Numbered from the stretch's first letter, positions 6,689 to 15,520 are shown. The stretch: DNA of 25,459 nucleotides from Kiritimatiellales bacterium (GCA_021734595.1 JAIPIO010000012.1:1-25459), one strand, 5' to 3'. Program-made: numbers and translations. Notes: a model not told the origin generated them from the sequence alone.

Positions 6689-9600
6689 ATGATGAAGCGG
6701 GGCTTATTCATTCTGTCTACCGTGCTCTGCGCCACCGGCCTGACGGCGGATGCTGCCGAATATTATGTGGCCACCAACGGAAGCGATGGCGCTGACGGCA
6801 GTTTTGCGACTCCTTTTGCCACGGTTCAGCATGCGATCGACCAGCTCAGCGGAGGCGACACCCTCTACCTGCGCGGCGGAACCTACCATCAGGAGACCGC
6901 GATTAGCGGCATCGGGGTCTGGACACTCGGCACCGGATGGGACGGACGCTGGGAAGTGACGGACGGCACCTCCCCTCCGGTACTGGTCAGCTTTAATGAA
7001 AGCAACACCCTCCGGCTGCGCGATAAACACTCCGTAACGCGTGCGCTGGCCACACCCATAACAGGAGGCACGCTTTCATTCACTTGGGATGCCGACAGCC
7101 TGGACAGCGTCAATGAAAAGGGACTGGCGGAAGTGTACGACGGCACATGGCATACGGTCTGGGAGGTGAATACCAACGGCAACGGCGGTGATGTCGAAAA
7201 TGAGCCCGATGCGCTACTGGGCACCAATATTTCACTGACGGCCTATGGCGCGGTATCGCAGGTTCGTTTTGCCCTGACACCCAACACCAAAACGGGCGAC
7301 TATCTTTTTGTCGATGATATTCTGGTTTCTGATGGCGGAACGGAGGCTTCGGACAATTTTGACGGCCCGGCCACGCCCATGATCATCGCAAGCTATCCCG
7401 GTGAAACCGCCCTCTTTATTGGCACGGAACCGCTCACCAACAATTGGACCCTCCATGCCGGCAGCATTTACAAAACCACGGTTTCCAACGATATCTGGCA
7501 GTTGTTCGTTGATGGTGCGGAAATGGTACCGGCGCGCTGGCCGAACGCCTTTCTCGACGACGACTTCAGCCCAACGGTATACAGCCACGACGGGTTTGAG
7601 GGCTGCACCACCTTTTCCGATAGCGGCGAGCCGGTTGTCGGTGGCGACGGCGACGTGATCCTGAATCCCGGAGACGTCCTGCTGGATGTAAACAGCAATG
7701 TAGTCGTTCGCAGCGATGTCGATCTGCCGGGCAGCAGTGTGACGGGGGCCGTCGCCGTGATGAACATCGGCAGCTGGACCTCGTGGGCGCGCACCATCAC
7801 GGAGCAACCGACCAACAACGCGTTTGTGTTCCAACCGCAGATTCAGCATCATCAACTCAACGCGCGCGAACAGGTCTTCTTCCTGGAAGGCAAGTTGGAC
7901 TTTCTCGATGCCCAGACCGAGTGGTTTTACGACATGACCAACAAAACGGTCTACCTCTGGATGAAGGGAGGCGGCGAGCCGACCGGTTTGATCGAAGGCA
8001 AGGTGCAGTCCTATGCATTCACTTTCGACAACTGCTCAGCGGTCGAGCTACGCGGAATCGGTTTCTTTGCCACCACCTTCAGGATCGACAACAGCACCGA
8101 CATGCTGGTCGAGGACTGCAATCTGGACTTCCCGATCACCAGCCGCCGCATGCTGGGCGAGCCGGAGGCCATCAACGTTACTTCGATCAACGCGGACATC
8201 GACCAGTGGTCGCCCAGCCGCGCGACGCTGCGCAACTGCACGATGCGGGAGACCGACGGCCCGGCATTTGTCATGTCCGGCTATGGCAACACGGTTGATA
8301 ACTGCGCCTTTGAATGGATTGACTGGACCGGGGCGCACGGCGGGGGTTTCACTTTTGGAACCGGCAAGTCGCCGGGGCTACGCTTCCGCCGCAACACGGT
8401 GAAAACGACCGGCGCCTCGGAAGGCGTGGGCTGCCCGAAGAGCGTCAAGACGCTGACCCGCAACGGCGACTATCAGGACGTCGAGCCGTGGCTGATCGCG
8501 CCGTACGTTACGTACGAAGACCTGTATCCAACGCTGCTTGAACTCAACCACCTCTCCGAGATGGGCACGGTACAGAGCGATGGCGCGCACATCCAAGCCG
8601 GCTCCCAGCAAATTCCGGGGCTGATGTACCGCTATAACTGGGCCTATGTCTCGGACAAGAACGGACTGCGCTTTGACGGCGGTGGCGGCTGGGATAACGC
8701 GCCCCCGGGCGTCGAGGGTACGCAGCATCACAACGTGGTCTTCGGCACGCGCAAGCAGTCCGTCAAGGGCGACCGCGAGTACTGCTTCAACAATACCTGT
8801 TTCGATGCTAGCCAGCAGGATATCTATATCGGCGGCAACAATCCGCGTTTCAACGCCTTCAACACGCGCAGCAAGACCGGGAACAATGCCTGCAACACCA
8901 TCAGTTATGACTTCACCGGTCCGAACGGGGTTTTTCCGGGAGAATCGATTAGCAACTATATCGGCGGCATCGAGGGCACGGACGTGAAGACCCTACTGGT
9001 CGATACCGACCAGTTTGATTTCCGTCCGAAGGCTGGATCCCCGCTGGTGGATGGCGGCGCGGTGGAACACGGCTATACCATGGAGCACTTTACCAATTTC
9101 CTGGCACCGGAACTCTTTGCCGGCGGACTGCCCACCGGCAACGTGCTGGAATACACCAACGGCATCACCGACGGCTACGTCGGTGCCGCACCCGATATCG
9201 GGGCCTATGAATACGGCTCCGATGAATACTGGATTCCCGGACGCAAGCTCGCACAGGCCAGTTTCCCGATTCCAAACATTGGAAGTTCCGACCAGCCCGA
9301 AGGCCGCGCACTGATCTTCCTGCTCGGCTACAAAGGGGTGAGCGCCAACATCTGGTTCGGAACCGATCCGGGCAGCCTGCAGTTTCTGGTCAACCGGCCT
9401 AATCCGAAAAACGTGATCGACCCGCGCGACTACAGCGTCTATCCGCCTGGCAGCACCACCTGCTACTGGCGCGTCGACACCGTGCTTGGAAACGGCTCCG
9501 TCGTACCCGGAGAGGTGTGGAGCTATTCCACCGCGAATTACGTGACTACTCCACCAGGACTTGTTCTGTCGGACGACTTCGAGTCCTATACTGCCGGCAG

Positions 9601-10570
9601 CGGCCCGACCGGCGATGTCTGGACTACCCAGATTGAGGTGGGAGACGGAACCATCACCGTATTCGATACGGGTACCAACCAGACCGTCCGGTTGTTCAAT
9701 ACCAATGCCGGTTCCCGCACGGTTTTTGGTGCCGCCGATCTGAGCATCTCGCTCGGATTGATGACCGTCAGTTTCGACAGCTATGTGGACGATGCCGTGC
9801 CGGTTGACGGTCCGCTGGTGGTGGCGGCGGGCGCGGCAGGGGTGAATGCCGGTGTCAACATTGTGCGCAAGGTGGACATTGACAGCTACGCTACAACCAA
9901 CAGATGGCAACATTTCGATTGGATTGTAAACCAGAGCGGAATGTCCGCTTCCTACTTAGTCGAAGGTTCTCCCTACGTCGTCTCTCCCGGCAGTGCCGAC
10001 CTGTGGCGCAATGGAATAATTGTGGAGGATGACGGTACGTCAAAGCCCAACACCAGCGCCCAGACGGATACGACACCGATGGACAGTTTCGGTTGGCAGA
10101 TCAATCAGCCTGACACCGCCGACTGGCACATCGACAATGTCGAAGTCTGGGACGCACCGCACGTTAAAATCTCCACACCCACCCTGTTCAGCCAATGGGC
10201 GGCGACCAATGGTGTCGTGAACCGGTTTGCGGATAGCGACAATGACGGATTGAATAACCTTGCGGAGTATGCACTGGGAGGCATTCCCTCGGTTGATGAT
10301 GCGGCAACCATCCGGCCATTCTTCTTCACCGAGCACGCGGACTCAATTAATTGGTTCAAATATGTCTACCGCCGCCGCAGCGATTATGCCGCGCGCCGGC
10401 TCGAATACCGGATCGAACAAAGCACCAATCTGATTTCCGGTCTTTGGAACATGGACGGTATTGAAGTTGCAGGCATTGGCCCCATCGACAGCGGTTTTGA
10501 ATCGGTCACCAATCATACGCCACTGAATGATAAAAAAAAATATCTGCGGTTGAAGATTCTGGAACAGTGA
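6689..10570 (+). CDS. Giant secreted beta-helix protein with inserted beta-sandwich
   Basis: 1293-residue secreted protein, likely a polysaccharide-active beta-helix hydrolase or lyase of unassigned family. I chose ATG 6689 because it opens the signal peptide (residues 1-22). A longer frame from TTG 6551 would run through the promoter and palindrome array. The beta-helix starts at Y-Y-V-A-T-N-G-S-D-G (25-75). It is interrupted by a beta-sandwich at about 75-228 and resumes at M-I-I-A-S-Y-P-G-E-T, with Q-L-F-V-D-G-A-E-M-V-P-A-R-W-P-N at 271-286. It ends with P-D-I-G-A-Y-E-Y-G near residue 845. Then come an Fn3-like stretch (C-Y-W-R-V-D), a second LamG-like sandwich (S-D-D-F-E-S-Y), and the C-terminal module from about 1165 (D-N-D-G-L-N-N-L-A-E-Y-A-L-G-G). 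It ends 4 bp from the stop of the convergent TRAP binding-protein gene. No strong ribosome binding site is seen. Confidence 0.88.
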   Translation: MMKRGLFILSTVLCATGLTADAAEYYVATNGSDGADGSFATPFATVQHAIDQLSGGDTLYLRGGTYHQETAISGIGVWTLGTGWDGRWEVTDGTSPPVLVSFNESNTLRLRDKHSVTRALATPITGGTLSFTWDADSLDSVNEKGLAEVYDGTWHTVWEVNTNGNGGDVENEPDALLGTNISLTAYGAVSQVRFALTPNTKTGDYLFVDDILVSDGGTEASDNFDGPATPMIIASYPGETALFIGTEPLTNNWTLHAGSIYKTTVSNDIWQLFVDGAEMVPARWPNAFLDDDFSPTVYSHDGFEGCTTFSDSGEPVVGGDGDVILNPGDVLLDVNSNVVVRSDVDLPGSSVTGAVAVMNIGSWTSWARTITEQPTNNAFVFQPQIQHHQLNAREQVFFLEGKLDFLDAQTEWFYDMTNKTVYLWMKGGGEPTGLIEGKVQSYAFTFDNCSAVELRGIGFFATTFRIDNSTDMLVEDCNLDFPITSRRMLGEPEAINVTSINADIDQWSPSRATLRNCTMRETDGPAFVMSGYGNTVDNCAFEWIDWTGAHGGGFTFGTGKSPGLRFRRNTVKTTGASEGVGCPKSVKTLTRNGDYQDVEPWLIAPYVTYEDLYPTLLELNHLSEMGTVQSDGAHIQAGSQQIPGLMYRYNWAYVSDKNGLRFDGGGGWDNAPPGVEGTQHHNVVFGTRKQSVKGDREYCFNNTCFDASQQDIYIGGNNPRFNAFNTRSKTGNNACNTISYDFTGPNGVFPGESISNYIGGIEGTDVKTLLVDTDQFDFRPKAGSPLVDGGAVEHGYTMEHFTNFLAPELFAGGLPTGNVLEYTNGITDGYVGAAPDIGAYEYGSDEYWIPGRKLAQASFPIPNIGSSDQPEGRALIFLLGYKGVSANIWFGTDPGSLQFLVNRPNPKNVIDPRDYSVYPPGSTTCYWRVDTVLGNGSVVPGEVWSYSTANYVTTPPGLVLSDDFESYTAGSGPTGDVWTTQIEVGDGTITVFDTGTNQTVRLFNTNAGSRTVFGAADLSISLGLMTVSFDSYVDDAVPVDGPLVVAAGAAGVNAGVNIVRKVDIDSYATTNRWQHFDWIVNQSGMSASYLVEGSPYVVSPGSADLWRNGIIVEDDGTSKPNTSAQTDTTPMDSFGWQINQPDTADWHIDNVEVWDAPHVKISTPTLFSQWAATNGVVNRFADSDNDGLNNLAEYALGGIPSVDDAATIRPFFFTEHADSINWFKYVYRRRSDYAARRLEYRIEQSTNLISGLWNMDGIEVAGIGPIDSGFESVTNHTPLNDKKKYLRLKILEQ
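9270..9284. repeat. Single perfect palindrome TTCCAA-ACA-TTGGAA inside a gene
   Basis: A perfect match at the linker after the beta-helix domain of the 6689 gene, encoding I-P-N-I-G-S. The codon phase is the same as the other Pro-x-x-Gly copies. It lies at a domain boundary, where extra sequence would be tolerated. Confidence 0.7.
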
Positions 10571-10574
10571 CCAT

Positions 10575-11570
10575 TTACTGCTCTTCACTGATTCGCTCAT
10601 AAAGACCGCTTTTCCAAACGCTTCCAAACTGGCTCGGCAGTCGTTCGCGCGCCAGTTTGCGGAACGGTTCAACATCAATCGGCACAAACTCAACGCCGGA
10701 TGCCTCGAGTTCTCGACGGTACTCCGACTCGGCGCGCGCCACCTCCTGATTATGCCAGCGGGTAGCCTCGTCCAGCGCCTGCAACAGCCATTCCCGTTCC
10801 TGTTTATCGAACCGCCCATCGAACGACGGCCCGATGGATGGCACGTAAAAACCGATCAGATGGCGCGTTTCCATAATGTACTTCTGGACCTCCTGAAGAT
10901 GGTTGGCGTAGATCGTGGCCAGCGGGTTTTCCTGCCCTTCAACAACCCCCAGCTTGAGCGCCATGAACATGTCCGTAAAAGGAATGGGTGTAACGTTCGC
11001 GCCAAAGGTCTGCCACGCCTTGATATAGACCTCCAGCTCAGGCACGCGCAGCTTCAGCCCTTTCAGATCCTCGGGACTGAGAACCTTCCGGGAGGTGGTG
11101 GTCAGATAGCGGGGACCGCGAAACCACGGCTGCATCAAACGGATACCTGCCCGCGCCTGCATAACCCGCCGCAGCTCCGTTCCGATATCCCCGTTCCAAA
11201 CCGTCTCGACATGCTCGTAGTCGCGCCAGACAAAGGGCGCCTCAAATGCGCCGTATTCCGGTGCGTACCAGCCGACAATCGCGAGCCCGGTCACAATCAT
11301 ATCCACACTGCCCAGCTTCAATCCCTCGGTCAGTTCACGCTCATTGCCCAGCTGGCTGCTGGGGTACAACCGGACTTCCAGCCGTCCCCCGGAGGCTTCA
11401 TTCACGCGGCCCGCCAACCGGCTTGCCGCCTCATGCAGCAACTCCGACGGACCGGGTGCATAGGCCACACGGACGATTTTCGGATGTGACGGCGCCGGCC
11501 CGCAACCGCACAAGGCTGTCAATACGGCAACGGCCCCCCATCGAACCGCACTAAGTCCGAACCTTCTCAT
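10575..11570 (-). CDS. dctP: TRAP transporter substrate-binding lipoprotein (DctP type)
   Basis: 331-residue extracytoplasmic binding subunit of a TRAP transporter, which captures an organic acid for Na+- or H+-driven uptake. ATG 11570 is chosen because GGAGG lies 5 nt upstream and the ATG overlaps the dctM stop as ATGA. Upstream in-frame codons would extend it into dctM. The N-terminal hydrophobic stretch ends in L-C-G-C-G (Cys23), suggesting a lipoprotein. Family hallmarks seen: L-Y-P-S-S-Q-L-G-N-E-R-E-L (68-80), P-W-F-R-G-P-R-Y-L near 148-156, and L-K-G-L-K-L-R-V-P-E with Arg175, the usual carboxylate-clamping arginine, followed by F-T-D-M-F-M-A-L-K-L-G-V-V-E-G-Q-E-N. The substrate cannot be read from sequence. 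In this context a uronate or other sugar acid is plausible. It is the last gene of the cluster. Confidence 0.93.
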   Translation of the reverse strand: MRRFGLSAVRWGAVAVLTALCGCGPAPSHPKIVRVAYAPGPSELLHEAASRLAGRVNEASGGRLEVRLYPSSQLGNERELTEGLKLGSVDMIVTGLAIVGWYAPEYGAFEAPFVWRDYEHVETVWNGDIGTELRRVMQARAGIRLMQPWFRGPRYLTTTSRKVLSPEDLKGLKLRVPELEVYIKAWQTFGANVTPIPFTDMFMALKLGVVEGQENPLATIYANHLQEVQKYIMETRHLIGFYVPSIGPSFDGRFDKQEREWLLQALDEATRWHNQEVARAESEYRRELEASGVEFVPIDVEPFRKLARERLPSQFGSVWKSGLYERISEEQ

Positions 11571-12850
11571 TTCAACCTCCCGGCGGCGCCTTCCACCAGC
11601 CAAAGCGAAATGTCAGGGAAAAATGTTATCAGCAGGAGCAGGATGACCAGCATCACATAGAAGGGCCGGAGATTATGCACGATCGTCCGGACCGACACCC
11701 GGCTGATCCCCGAGATCACAAACAACAGCATACCCACCGGCGGCGTCAGAAGCCCGATCATGATGCCGAGTTGGAAAACGACACCAAAGTGCACCACATT
11801 AATCTGATAGGCGTTCAGGACCGGCAGCAGCAGCGGTGTCAGAATAATCATGATACTGCCGCCCTCCATGACCATACCCAGCACAAGAATCAGACCGAGC
11901 AACATCAGCAGCAGCAGCGAGCGGCTTTGGGTCAGCGACTGGAACAGGCCGATGAACTGGCCGGCGTCCACTTCGCGGGTGATCAGAAAACCGAAGCAGG
12001 AGGCACAGGCTATAATGAGCATGATCGACGCCGTCCGCCGGGCGGTGACGAGCAGAATCCCGGGCAGATCCCGCAGATGGAGCGATCGGTAGAAGCAGAA
12101 CCCCGCCAGCAATCCATAGCCCACCGCTAAGGCGCCTGCCTCGGTCGGTGTGACCAGCCCACCGAAAATTCCGCCTAGGATGATCACCGGCATCAGCAGC
12201 GCCGGCACCGCGCTGCGCAGGCTTGCCCACAGCTCGCACCGGCTGTGCCGTTCCCCTCCCGGATAGCCGTGACGATACGCGATCCACGCGCACACCGCGA
12301 GTGTTCCCGCGGCCAGCAGCATGCCGGGCACGGTACCGGCCAGGAACAACTTGCCGACCGATGCACCCGATACGGATGCGTAAATGATAAATCCCACGCT
12401 GGGTGGAATAATCGGACCCATCGTCGCCGCCGCCGCATTCAATGCAGCTGCATACCCGCGCGGATAACCCTTCCGTTCCATCATGGGAATCATGGTCGAG
12501 CCGACCGCCGCCGCACTGGCAATCGCAGCGCCCGACACCATAGCCACCAGCATATTGACCGCCACCACCACATAGGAAAGACCCCCGCGCGGCGGCCCGA
12601 TGATCGCCAACGCCAACCGCGTCAACCGCCGGGTGATCCCCGACGCGTTCATGATCTCGCCCGCCAGAAGGAAAAACGGCAATGCCAGCAGCACCAGGGA
12701 ATCGGCCCCCACGCAAACCCGCTGGGCGACAATCATCGGCGACATATCCGTGCACGTCAGCACGTAAACGAGGGAACTAAGGCCAAGTGCATAGGCGATC
12801 GGCATCCCCAGCACCAACAGCAGCAGCATGACACCAATCAAGACTTCCAT
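11567..12850 (-). CDS. dctM: TRAP transporter large membrane subunit (DctM type)
   Basis: 427-residue inner-membrane translocation subunit of the TRAP transporter. It is almost entirely hydrophobic, with about a dozen predicted helices, the expected size for the family. Visible family segments are L-A-L-P-F-F-L-L-A-G-E-I-M-N (Na+-site region), A-A-A-T-M-G-P-I-I-P-P-S near 140-155, and T-P-T-E-A-G-A-L-A-V-G-Y-G. Its start lies inside the 3' end of dctQ (13-bp overlap), and its stop overlaps the dctP start by 4 bp, so the three subunits are translationally coupled in the order Q, M, P. DctM and DctQ are separate here, not fused. Confidence 0.95.
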   Translation of the reverse strand: MEVLIGVMLLLLVLGMPIAYALGLSSLVYVLTCTDMSPMIVAQRVCVGADSLVLLALPFFLLAGEIMNASGITRRLTRLALAIIGPPRGGLSYVVVAVNMLVAMVSGAAIASAAAVGSTMIPMMERKGYPRGYAAALNAAAATMGPIIPPSVGFIIYASVSGASVGKLFLAGTVPGMLLAAGTLAVCAWIAYRHGYPGGERHSRCELWASLRSAVPALLMPVIILGGIFGGLVTPTEAGALAVGYGLLAGFCFYRSLHLRDLPGILLVTARRTASIMLIIACASCFGFLITREVDAGQFIGLFQSLTQSRSLLLLMLLGLILVLGMVMEGGSIMIILTPLLLPVLNAYQINVVHFGVVFQLGIMIGLLTPPVGMLLFVISGISRVSVRTIVHNLRPFYVMLVILLLLITFFPDISLWLVEGAAGRLK

Positions 12851-13398
12851 GCGTCACCTCCATCGGCCGGAGGCAATGCATCTTCAAGCGCATCGCGTTC
12901 GGAGAACTCGCCGCGCATGAGTCGTCTAATGGCATACCACAGGCCCAGTGCGGCCGAACAGGGCAACGCCGCGTAGAACAAGAGGTTCAACGGCCACTGG
13001 AGTGCGGAAGTGAACGAGCCGCGAGTGGACCAGACCCAGGCGGCACCCAAAACCACCATTCCCGCCTGAAAAAGACAGATCCCCACCAGCATCGCCGCAT
13101 CGACCCTGCGGCGAATCGGCGCAGGCAGCTTCTCGACGAAATACTCGACGCGGATGTGTTCGCGCTCGCGCAAGGTCACCGCCGCACCCAACAGGGTAAA
13201 CCAGACAAAGAGATAGCGGACCAGCTCATCGCTCCAGGACAACGAGTGGTTCAACACATAACGGAAGAATACCGCCGTCAGCACAATGCTAACGATCCCA
13301 GCGCTGAGACAAGCCAGCACCGCATCCGCCGCAATTGAAATTAAAACAGTCCCAGACAGTTTTTTTTTCATCATTCCTTTCATTTTGCCGCTTCGCAT
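12838..13398 (-). CDS. dctQ: TRAP transporter small membrane subunit (DctQ type)
   Basis: Roughly 186-residue small integral membrane subunit with four hydrophobic helices. Visible family features are F-F-R-Y-V-L-N-H-S-L-S-W-S-D-E-L-V-R-Y-L, G-A-A-V-T-L-R-E-R-E-H-I-R-V and a final helix after L-Q-W-P-L. The start is uncertain. In-frame ATGs lie at 13398, 13383, 13374 and 13371, and none has a strong ribosome site. The best purine-rich stretch (AAAGGA) ends directly against 13374, which would favour 13371. A GTG at 13443 would run through a pair of palindromes and is unlikely. Of the three TRAP genes it is nearest the upstream sulfatase gene, 47 bp from that gene's stop. Confidence 0.88.
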   Translation of the reverse strand: MRSGKMKGMMKKKLSGTVLISIAADAVLACLSAGIVSIVLTAVFFRYVLNHSLSWSDELVRYLFVWFTLLGAAVTLREREHIRVEYFVEKLPAPIRRRVDAAMLVGICLFQAGMVVLGAAWVWSTRGSFTSALQWPLNLLFYAALPCSAALGLWYAIRRLMRGEFSERDALEDALPPADGGDAWKS

Positions 13399-13404
13399 AC
13401 TCGT

Positions 13405-13440
13405 GTCCAATGGCTGGAATAAATTTTCCAACCATCGGAA
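13405..13440. repeat. Degenerate palindrome pair, 21-bp spacing, before dctQ
   Basis: GTCCAA-TGG-CTGGAA (13405-13419, two mismatches) and TTCCAA-CCA-TCGGAA (13426-13440, one mismatch) have centres 21 bp apart, about two helical turns. They fill the short gap between the sulfatase stop at 13446 and the TRAP operon, so they may set off TRAP expression from the sulfatase genes. Confidence 0.5.
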
Positions 13441-13445
13441 CACCG

Positions 13446-15374
13446 CTAATCGACCTTCCGCCTTTCCGGCCAGATGGCGATGGCGTCCTTCACGATGCGC
13501 TGACCATAGCCGAAGCCGGTGGAGTCCAGTCCCGGAGCACCCTTCGTTTTCTTCGCAAACTTTTTCCAGTCGTCCAGCGTCAGGCGGTCATCGGTGTGGC
13601 TGTGCTGGAAAGCATCCATCGCCTGCATGAAGACATAGCCGTGCTGCGTTTCCTCCGCCTCGTTGTAGATGGCCTTGAACGCGGCCTCGGGATCGCCGCA
13701 CAATCCCAGTGCCTGCGCGGCCATGATCCGGTTCCCGTCCATGGGATCATCATTCATCATTTTCCTTAGCGTCTTTTGCACCTTCGCCTCTTGCGGGCGC
13801 ACCAGGAACACGCCGTAGGCGCCCCAGTGGCGGACAACCGGGTTTTCATCCTGCATGAGCTTGAGATATTCCTTCATCTTCTTCGGATCGCCTGCACTGG
13901 TGTCCTTGGCGATTTGCAACAAACGTTCCACCGGATACCGGTCGCTCTGCGCATATTCATAGAGGGTTTTGATTTCCTTGTCCGGTCCGACAAGATCGTA
14001 GAACAGCGGTTCGGGGATCAATCCGAGGTCACGGGTTTCAATCATCCACTGGTCGAGATCCTTTTCCAACCTCTTCATGCGTTCGTGGTGTTGTTTTTGT
14101 TCTGCGAGGTTGGCCACGTGCCATGGATCGTTCTGCGTATCGAAAAACTCAACCAACGGCTTGGGCTGGAAGAACTGCGACTGGACAGGATCGCACTTGC
14201 CCGCATCGTAATGGTTTTCCCACGCCACCCAGTTGGCCTGTACCGTCGGACCGTAGCGGGTGTCGCGCCCGCAGGGACGGTGCGGCATAAAGTTGCGGAT
14301 AAAATAGTAGCGTCCGTCGGTCACCGCGCGGCTAAAGTCAAAGCGTTCCGCCATGCTGTCGCGGTAGAAATGAACCGATTCCTCTTCAGGCTCCGCGTTG
14401 GGTCCCAGGAAAATATTCCCCTGCATCAATTCCGGCACCGGCAATCCCGCCAACGACAGCGCCGTCTTCGGAAAATCGATGAAACTCACCAGCCGGTCAG
14501 AAGCACTGCCGGGCTTGGACGGAGCCAGGTGCTGCCACTTTCCCGGGAAACGAACAATGAACGGAACCTGGGTGCCGACGCTGTAGATATAGCGCTTGGA
14601 GCGGCAGAGCATCCCTCCGTGGTCGGAGTAGAAAAACACAATCGTGTCATCGGCCAATCCAGCTTCCGCCAGATCGGCCAGCACCCCGCCCACCTGCTCG
14701 TCCATCCAGGTGATAAGGTCGTGGAGCCGCGCCCAGTCCTGCCGGATTTCCGGCAGGTCGGGATGGTAAGGCGGCAGCTCGATGTCCGAAGGATTGATTC
14801 GCGGCGTCGCGGGAATTTCCTTCCGCTTCACGACGTTTGCGATGTTTTTGGAACTGAGCTTGCTTTCGTGGGTGGTGGTGAAGTTGAACACGGCAAAAAA
14901 GGGCTGCCCCGGCTGCCGGTTTTTAAAGTGCGCCTTGTTGCTGGATTCATCCCAAAGTGATTTATCGCTACCGTAGTTGGAGTTGTAGTCCTTCTTGCTG
15001 TTGTTGGTGCAGTAGTACCCGGCCTCGCGGAAAATTTTCGGGTAGGCGGAAATGCACTTGGGAAGCTGCACGTTGGAGCGCATCTGGTGGGTGCCGATGG
15101 TCGACGCATACATGCCGGTCAGCAGCGTAGAACGGGCCACCGCGCAAACGGGCGCGTTGGCATAGGCGCGAGTATAGCGGATGCCATCCAACGCCAGCTT
15201 GTCCAGATTCGGCGTCTGCGCCTCCTTGCAACCGTAGCAACCGAGATAGGGACTGATGTCCTCGCAGGTGATCCACAGGATGTTCGGTTTATCTGCCCCA
15301 AAACAGGCAACAACCACGAAAACCATCAACAAGGCTTTTTGCAAAACCCAATACGGTGTAGTGCGTGCTTCCAT
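13446..15374 (-). CDS. Sulfatase with HEAT-like C-terminal domain, unusual CAVAR motif
   Basis: 642-residue secreted sulfatase. ATG 15374 has AAAGGA 9 nt upstream. The hydrophobic stretch at 12-26 ends in V-V-V-A-C, so it may be a lipoprotein. The catalytic domain begins K-P-N-I-L-W-I-T-C-E-D-I (29-40), with Glu-Asp where Asp-Asp is usual. Cys77 lies in A-P-V-C-A-V-A-R, with Val instead of the usual Pro/Ala two residues after the cysteine. F-Y-S-D-H-G supplies the late metal ligands. The region after about 500 (N-P-V-V-R-H-W-G-A-Y-G-V; R-I-M-A-A-Q-A-L-G) looks like HEAT-type helical repeats, as in some heparan-sulfatase-like enzymes of Planctomycetes and Verrucomicrobia. It lies between a repeat-containing 146-bp gap upstream and the TRAP operon downstream. 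Substrate unknown. Confidence 0.9.
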   Translation of the reverse strand: MEARTTPYWVLQKALLMVFVVVACFGADKPNILWITCEDISPYLGCYGCKEAQTPNLDKLALDGIRYTRAYANAPVCAVARSTLLTGMYASTIGTHQMRSNVQLPKCISAYPKIFREAGYYCTNNSKKDYNSNYGSDKSLWDESSNKAHFKNRQPGQPFFAVFNFTTTHESKLSSKNIANVVKRKEIPATPRINPSDIELPPYHPDLPEIRQDWARLHDLITWMDEQVGGVLADLAEAGLADDTIVFFYSDHGGMLCRSKRYIYSVGTQVPFIVRFPGKWQHLAPSKPGSASDRLVSFIDFPKTALSLAGLPVPELMQGNIFLGPNAEPEEESVHFYRDSMAERFDFSRAVTDGRYYFIRNFMPHRPCGRDTRYGPTVQANWVAWENHYDAGKCDPVQSQFFQPKPLVEFFDTQNDPWHVANLAEQKQHHERMKRLEKDLDQWMIETRDLGLIPEPLFYDLVGPDKEIKTLYEYAQSDRYPVERLLQIAKDTSAGDPKKMKEYLKLMQDENPVVRHWGAYGVFLVRPQEAKVQKTLRKMMNDDPMDGNRIMAAQALGLCGDPEAAFKAIYNEAEETQHGYVFMQAMDAFQHSHTDDRLTLDDWKKFAKKTKGAPGLDSTGFGYGQRIVKDAIAIWPERRKVD

Positions 15375-15412
15375 TCCGATTCTTCCTTTCGCTCATGCAA
15401 CATCAGCGACTT

Positions 15413-15482
15413 TTGTAGGGCTGGAACGGTTGCAGACCTTCCAGCCGCGGCGGGAAGGCTTTCAGCCATTCCCGCCCTACAA
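15413..15482. repeat. REP-like double-hairpin element
   Basis: Two 34-bp arms in inverted orientation, separated by 2 bp (15447-15448), both begin TTGTAGGGC read from the outside. Each arm folds on itself: the left pairs GGCTGGAA with TTCCAGCC, the right pairs GGCGGGAA with TTCCCGCC. The arms differ by a paired T-A to G-C change, so the stem is kept while sequence drifts. Each also has a shorter inner stem (GGT/ACC; GGCT/AGCC). It resembles REP/BIME-type dispersed elements. No transposase is present nearby. It sits between two same-direction genes, so it could also affect transcript stability. Confidence 0.65.
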
Positions 15483-15520
15483 TCTTGAAATTCAACCCAA
15501 AGTACCGCTATTGATCCAAG

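Noticed and set aside
10611..10630. Two direct TTCCAAAC half-sites near the end of dctP
   Set aside because: Direct rather than inverted and inside conserved coding sequence; not a member of the palindrome set.
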